Positions 5,371 through 8,716 of a DNA stretch of 8,716 bases are shown here, piece after piece. The translations under genes and the position numbers were made by a program. Each line of letters begins with the position of its first letter. Positions within the stretch are counted from its first letter, which is position 1. The notes below the pieces were generated by a model. It made no database searches and was not told the DNA's origin. It was given only the letters and a program-made list of their open reading frames with translations. This DNA comes from Pseudomonadota bacterium (lineage in GTDB: Bacteria; Pseudomonadota; Gammaproteobacteria; DAOUQR01): assembly GCA_030625525.1 (NCBI GenBank), contig DAOUQR010000025.1, positions 1 to 8,716 of the forward strand, given 5' to 3'.

Positions 5371-7442
5371 CGCATGGCTAATTTAAGCTCGCCAAACTCC
5401 TGAGCCAATCGCGAGAGTTCTTTCGCACTGTGTGGTAACTTGAGCGTAGAGTCTTTGGATATCCGGTGGTTAATTAAGGGGGTATCGTCAGCAAACTCGT
5501 TTTCATCGCCCAGTTTATCGGCGTTTTTAAATATCCCTTTTTGCTTAAGTAAACTAGAAAAACTAATTTTTTCATCACCTTCTTTACTCGCAATAATAGC
5601 CTCTTTGACAGGCCTAAGTAGCAGGCTTTTCTCGTGACTCTTCCCATAATTAATCAGTGAGTAATTCAGACGAGTAACTTCGTCACTCAATTCATCATGG
5701 AGTAATGCATACTTTAATGATTGAGAGAGCTTCGGCGTTTCAATGACTTTCGGTGCTTCAGTTGATTTAGGCGGAATACTGTAGGCCCAACGAAAAGCAT
5801 CCCCCAACTTTAAACGCTGCTCAGGAGAGCGATTCAATTTGCTCGCCCCCCAATGCCAAAGGGCTGCGAGTGGATAGATCAAAGCGGCAGTCAGCACCAC
5901 TTTTATCACAATGCCGCCAATATCGGCATGGTTGTGATCGTGATCATGGCCATGCGCATGGTCGTGGTCGTGACCATGATGAGCATCGTGATCATGTGGA
6001 TGCTCATGGCCATGATGATCACTGTGATCATGACCATCCAGATCATTGAATTCAGCCACCATATGAAAATCACTCAAAAATTCACTGCTACCAACTAATG
6101 CCGTGGCTAAAATCGCTGAGAATCCGCCAACACGATTTGACGTTGTTCCATAACTAAAACTATGCAGAACTAAAAAAACTAAACGCCCAAAAATTTCAGC
6201 GATATTGATGATCCATCGCAATGGATTAAGTTTTTGCAGTCCATTTTCTTCTTTAAATTTTTTATAAAAACGTTTGAGCTGTTCCTTAATCACACTCGGA
6301 ATGTCTTTCATTTCAAACACCGAAAAAGCTGAGTTGAGTCCAGCAAAAGCTAATTGACTCACCCCCATCGCTGGCACACTGATATAGGCAAGAGATTTCA
6401 AAAATACTTTTGTACTCGACATAAATCGTTTAACACCGGCGACCACCGTTGGGATTAAAACAGCACCTTTTTGCGCGACAATCCACCAGGTACACGCCGT
6501 TAAAACGGTTGCAACTACCGCTAAGCCTAAAAACAAAGTAAGTCCGGCAATTAATAAAGCTCGGCGTAAGATCACGCGAGAAAATTTCTCATGCTTCGCT
6601 TGTGCCCAGGCCGCTTTAATTTTCTCCCTAATTTTAACAAGCCTAGGGCTCACCACTAAATCGCCAAAGGTTTTATACATCATCAAAGCGAAAAACGTAC
6701 CTGCAGCAATAGCAGTGATCAGTGTTATTGCTGCAACAGCTGAAAATGAGAGGCTAAAATGCCACACTTGCATCAATACATTTAAACCGACACTCACTTC
6801 TGAAAGTGTCACCAAGCCAAAACTCAAACCTGCAAGGACCGAAAGAATTGCGGTACTTCTTAATATAATTTTTTTCTTGGTTATTTGCTTTGCAATCTCT
6901 GATAAGTCATGGGTTTTGAATTGTTTTAGCAACGGCTCATCTACCTTATTACTGACTTCTTTCTTATGCAAATGCAGTGATAACAGAATTAATATTTTTT
7001 CTTTTCGTTTTTTGTATCGCGCGATTTCTTCTTGGCGAGCCAACCAATCGGCATAGCGCTCTTTGAGTGTTCTCTTACCTGAGCGTTGTTGTTTTAATTG
7101 TTTAAGGTGCTTACTGATATGATCATAATCTGCAAAGATATTAGAATTACCTTTGTTGTCTTTCGCTTGTTGTTTCAACCATTGCTTGAGCATTGAGCGC
7201 TCAACGAAATTGCCTAATTGAAATAATCGTTTTAAGCCCCCCTCTCCATTCGGTTTGTAGACCGAGTATTCAATCACGACCGTAAACAACATAGATAAAA
7301 TAGCCGTCAACACACCCGGTTGAATGAGCAAGGTTCCTGAAAAGGCTAAAAACCCAATACCCACCAATGCGCCTAAAAACAAGGGGAAAAATAACAAATT
7401 ACGGCCAAAACGCCGCCAGTGATATTTTGATAGGGTAGTCAT
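5361..7442 (-). CDS. Fur-controlled multi-spanning His-rich membrane protein, MavN/IroT-like metal transporter candidate
   Basis: This 693-residue protein has roughly eight to ten hydrophobic spans (about 13-35, 41-60, 193-215, 230-256, 295-322, 347-369, 410-429, 439-456, 509-530) and a long basic hydrophilic stretch at 62-190. Residues 469-506 form a His/Asp loop with 18 His in 35 residues (for example HDHDHAHGHDHDHNHA), a typical metal-binding feature. A soluble tail of about 160 residues follows; its end (675-693) has spaced Glu (675, 682, 685) and hydrophobic final residues, as in Dot/Icm secretion signals. MavN/IroT of Legionella is known as a Fur-regulated, multi-spanning, vacuole-located metal transporter effector of similar size. 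I infer a relative here from features rather than alignment. It lacks the normal cation-diffusion-facilitator layout, so the His loop alone should not lead to a CDF call. The promoter is overlapped by a Fur box. The stop codon lies in the 55-bp repeat array, so the last few residues may be repeat-derived. Confidence 0.8.
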   Translation of the reverse strand: MTTLSKYHWRRFGRNLLFFPLFLGALVGIGFLAFSGTLLIQPGVLTAILSMLFTVVIEYSVYKPNGEGGLKRLFQLGNFVERSMLKQWLKQQAKDNKGNSNIFADYDHISKHLKQLKQQRSGKRTLKERYADWLARQEEIARYKKRKEKILILLSLHLHKKEVSNKVDEPLLKQFKTHDLSEIAKQITKKKIILRSTAILSVLAGLSFGLVTLSEVSVGLNVLMQVWHFSLSFSAVAAITLITAIAAGTFFALMMYKTFGDLVVSPRLVKIREKIKAAWAQAKHEKFSRVILRRALLIAGLTLFLGLAVVATVLTACTWWIVAQKGAVLIPTVVAGVKRFMSSTKVFLKSLAYISVPAMGVSQLAFAGLNSAFSVFEMKDIPSVIKEQLKRFYKKFKEENGLQKLNPLRWIINIAEIFGRLVFLVLHSFSYGTTSNRVGGFSAILATALVGSSEFLSDFHMVAEFNDLDGHDHSDHHGHEHPHDHDAHHGHDHDHAHGHDHDHNHADIGGIVIKVVLTAALIYPLAALWHWGASKLNRSPEQRLKLGDAFRWAYSIPPKSTEAPKVIETPKLSQSLKYALLHDELSDEVTRLNYSLINYGKSHEKSLLLRPVKEAIIASKEGDEKISFSSLLKQKGIFKNADKLGDENEFADDTPLINHRISKDSTLKLPHSAKELSRLAQEFGELKLAMRIL

Positions 7443-7469
7443 TACAGAGCGAAAACCTCAAATGCGAAT

Positions 7470-7488
7470 GAGAATGATTATCATTTAA
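7470..7488. promoter_or_regulatory. Fur box
   Basis: GAGAATGATTATCATTTAA matches 15 of 19 positions of the Fur consensus GATAATGATAATCATTATC (W at the centre), with a perfect AATGATTATCATT core. It covers the -10 element of the minus-strand promoter, so iron-loaded Fur should repress the His-rich membrane protein. It lies about 110 bp before the SOD-like gene, where it could also affect that divergent unit. Confidence 0.85.
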
Positions 7489-7505
7489 CGCGTTTTACAA
7501 ATCAA
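7477..7505 (-). promoter_or_regulatory. Sigma70-like promoter of the His-rich membrane protein gene
   Basis: On the minus strand TTGATT (7500-7505) is followed after exactly 17 bases by GATAAT (7477-7482), which is five of six for the -10. The start point would fall near 7470, giving a leader of about 28 bases. GAGG at 7456-7459 is 13 bases from the ATG, somewhat far for a ribosome site. The -10 lies wholly inside the Fur box. Confidence 0.65.
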
Positions 7506-7582
7506 GCTAATTTTTAATATTTGACATTAAAAGGTATGTTTCCACGCTTTGTTTAGAATGGTATCATTTGCGGAATAAAACT

Positions 7583-7594
7583 ATGGCACTATAA
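7583..7594 (+). other. Three-codon upstream reading frame (ATG GCA CTA TAA) before the SOD-like gene
   Basis: A GGAA at 7572-7575 precedes ATG at 7583. The frame ends at TAA two bases before the SOD-like ATG at 7597, which has no ribosome site of its own. Ribosomes ending here could restart at 7597. It is short enough to be chance. Confidence 0.25.
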
Positions 7595-7596
7595 AT

Positions 7597-8157
7597 ATGC
7601 GGAAATGCACACTGTTACTCATAGGCTTAATGGCTACGATGTCTTGCTTCGCTGCCATCGTTGTACCGATCACGCGCGCAGGTAAGACCCCTGAATTAGA
7701 GCAGCTCGGCACTATCACGCTACAAGATTCTTTGTATGGCTTGCTGATTATTCCTAACTTAAAAGGCTTGCCGCCTGGCATACACGGGTTCCATTTGTAT
7801 TCTAATCCCAGTTGCGGTGATGCTGGTCATGCGGCGGGGGGCATTTTTGATCCCAAAAACACAAGCAAACACCTAGGCCCTTACAACCCAAATGGCATGC
7901 TCGGTAGCTTGCCGGCCCTTTTTGTTGATAAAAAAGGTAATGCACAGTTGCCACTACTGGCACCCCGTTTAAATGAGGAAACTGCCAGTGGCCACACGCT
8001 CATTATTTTAGCGAGCGGTGATAATTATTCTGATACTCCAGTTAAGTCTGGCGGCGACAGTACACGTATTGCCTGCGGCGTTGTGGCGAGTAAAAATGTC
8101 ACACCCGATCCCCAACTCAATTCCACACCTAACTCAAACAAACAAGAGACGAAGTAA
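7597..8157 (+). CDS. Exported Cu/Zn superoxide dismutase-like protein lacking most metal ligands
   Basis: This 186-residue protein has a signal peptide (MRKCTLLLIGLMATMSCFAA) and a full SodC-type fold: LPPGIHGFHLYSNPSCG (58-74), AAGGIFDPKNTSKHLGP (79-95), LAPRL (121-125), GDNYSD (141-146) and RIACGVV (157-163). Compared from memory with E. coli SodC, only two of seven metal ligands remain: His66 (first Cu ligand) and His92 (a Zn ligand). The others are Tyr68 for the second Cu His, Ile83 for the bridging His, Met101 for a Zn His, Ser104 for the Zn Asp, and Leu138 for the last Cu His. The disulfide cysteines (Cys73, Cys160) and the active-site Arg (Arg157) are kept. The fold is thus preserved while dismutase chemistry should be lost. 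B. subtilis YojM is a known SodC-like protein lacking Cu ligands. The C-terminus has a 25-residue polar tail. The start has no clear ribosome site. Its stop overlaps the next gene's start. Confidence 0.92.
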   Translation: MRKCTLLLIGLMATMSCFAAIVVPITRAGKTPELEQLGTITLQDSLYGLLIIPNLKGLPPGIHGFHLYSNPSCGDAGHAAGGIFDPKNTSKHLGPYNPNGMLGSLPALFVDKKGNAQLPLLAPRLNEETASGHTLIILASGDNYSDTPVKSGGDSTRIACGVVASKNVTPDPQLNSTPNSNKQETK

Positions 8158-8639
8158 TGAAAAAAATTGTCGTATTATCGCTACTCAGTTTGATTTTATG
8201 CAGTTGTGCCACACTACAATCTCAACCGAACAAACAACTAAGCAATGCACAGAAGAAAAAACAGACCGTAAAAATTGCCTTACCCCATCACCTCACTAAG
8301 AAAAAAAATCTAACCCTCAAACAGTTAGCCACTCGTGGTGCGAATGTCAGTGAGTCAGATGACGGGATCAAGATCAAACTCAGTCCGAGTTATTTCTCTC
8401 AAGGCGAGCTCGATCAAAACTTACAAACCCAACTCGATTTGATTGCTCAATACCTCAACCAAAATATGTATGCCGATGCGACCATTGGAAATAAAAACCT
8501 ATCAAAACGCCAAGCAACCCAGGTGGTTCACTACCTTGAAGCCATCGGTATACCAGCGAGTCGCCTGAGCCTTGCGAAACATCTTAAGACACAAGATGCT
8601 ATGTCAACGCGAGTCTTTATAAATATATTGGCGGGTTAG
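8157..8639 (+). CDS. Small lipoprotein with degenerate OmpA-like C-terminal domain
   Basis: This 160-residue protein begins MKKIVVLSLLSLILCSCATL, a lipoprotein signal with lipidated Cys17 (L-C-S-C). The next residue after the lipid Cys is Ala, which favours outer-membrane sorting. A Lys-rich linker follows (about 30-55). Residues 75-158 look like an OmpA/Pal peptidoglycan-binding fold: a helix around LDQNLQTQLDLIAQYL, LSKRQATQVVHYLEAIGIPASRL (the LSxxRAxxVxxYLxxxGI pattern) and a final STRVFINIL with the strand Arg. The loop that normally carries the diaminopimelate-binding Asp is shortened, so peptidoglycan binding is uncertain. The ATG overlaps the SOD-like stop (TAATG), so the two are translationally coupled and made together. 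A shared job in the periplasm or outer membrane is inferred. Confidence 0.85.
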   Translation: MKKIVVLSLLSLILCSCATLQSQPNKQLSNAQKKKQTVKIALPHHLTKKKNLTLKQLATRGANVSESDDGIKIKLSPSYFSQGELDQNLQTQLDLIAQYLNQNMYADATIGNKNLSKRQATQVVHYLEAIGIPASRLSLAKHLKTQDAMSTRVFINILAG

Positions 8640-8647
8640 TGTTAACC
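8634..8647. other. Short inverted repeat between convergent gene ends
   Basis: GGTTA (8634-8638) pairs with TAACC (8643-8647) around GTGT. It spans the lipoprotein stop (8637-8639) and touches the stop of the gene on the other strand (8647-8649). It is too short and lacks a T run, so it is at best a weak two-way terminator. Confidence 0.2.
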
Positions 8648-8716
8648 TAGATAAATTGCAGTGCTTCTTGAACGGTTGTCACTGAATGAATTTCCATATC
8701 AAAGTCGTGTTTTTTA
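8647..8716 (-). CDS. C-terminal end of an unidentified gene (cut by window edge)
   Basis: Twenty-two codons are visible, ending DFDMEIHSVTTVQEALQFI and a TAG at 8647-8649. The composition is protein-like. The pattern of a beta strand followed by a V-x-T-x-x-E-A-L helix resembles the end of Lon-type (S16) proteases such as LonB, but the piece is too short to name. It converges with the lipoprotein gene with a 7-bp gap between stops. Confidence 0.55.
   Translation of the reverse strand, partial: KKHDFDMEIHSVTTVQEALQFI

Noticed and set aside
5853..6098. Plus-strand Met/Val/Ile-rich reading frame
   Set aside because: It is the complement of the His/Asp codon run (CATGAT-type repeats) of the membrane protein and has no ribosome site.
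5361..7442. Cation diffusion facilitator (CDF) or RcnA nickel exporter call based on the His loop
   Set aside because: The protein is about twice the usual length, with different span layout and a large basic N-terminal stretch; only the His loop is shared.
7521..7526. TTGACA as -35 of the SOD-like gene
   Set aside because: No acceptable -10 lies 15-19 bases downstream; the nearest AT-rich hexamers are 8 or 27 bases away.
7597..8157. Active superoxide dismutase (sodC)
   Set aside because: Five of seven metal ligands are replaced, so naming it as an active enzyme would mislead.

Overview
The window looks like chromosomal DNA of a gammaproteobacterium, probably a host-associated member of the Legionellales. 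I infer this from the GlyA sequence and from a Fur-controlled, multi-spanning, His-rich membrane protein that resembles the Legionella iron-acquisition effector MavN/IroT in size, regulation and topology. No similarity search was possible, so the taxon is an inference.

Layout, left to right. Positions 1-627 (minus) hold the first 209 codons of glyA, which runs off the left edge. Positions 628-756 hold the glyA promoter, a cluster of GTAAC/GTTAC dyads and a hairpin that overlaps the end of the next gene. Positions 757-3584 (minus) carry two exported hydrolases, an alpha/beta-hydrolase and an amidase-signature enzyme. This pair is bracketed by two nearly identical 77-bp direct repeats (561-637 and 3654-3730). 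The left repeat is the true start of glyA and the right one is a broken glyA start, so the pair appears to sit in an inserted or duplicated block upstream of glyA.

Positions 3733-5166 (minus) encode an AAA-type ATPase fused to a PD-(D/E)XK-like nuclease domain (ATPase_2/DUF234 type). Upstream of it, 5195-5370 is an array of about 55-bp tandem units, each carrying a palindrome. The last unit runs into the 3' end of the next gene. Positions 5361-7442 (minus) encode the 693-residue His-rich membrane protein, with a sigma70-like promoter whose -10 element lies inside a strong Fur box.

Positions 7597-8639 (plus) form a two-gene, translationally coupled unit running the other way from the same intergenic region: an exported Cu/Zn-superoxide-dismutase-like protein that has lost five of seven metal ligands, then a small lipoprotein with a degenerate OmpA-like C-terminus. 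The right edge (8647-8716, minus) holds the last 22 codons of another gene, converging on the lipoprotein gene.

The most unusual content is the Fur-controlled divergent locus at 5361-8639 (metal-handling membrane protein opposite a secreted SOD pseudoenzyme), the 55-bp palindromic array, and the glyA-start duplication around the hydrolase pair.
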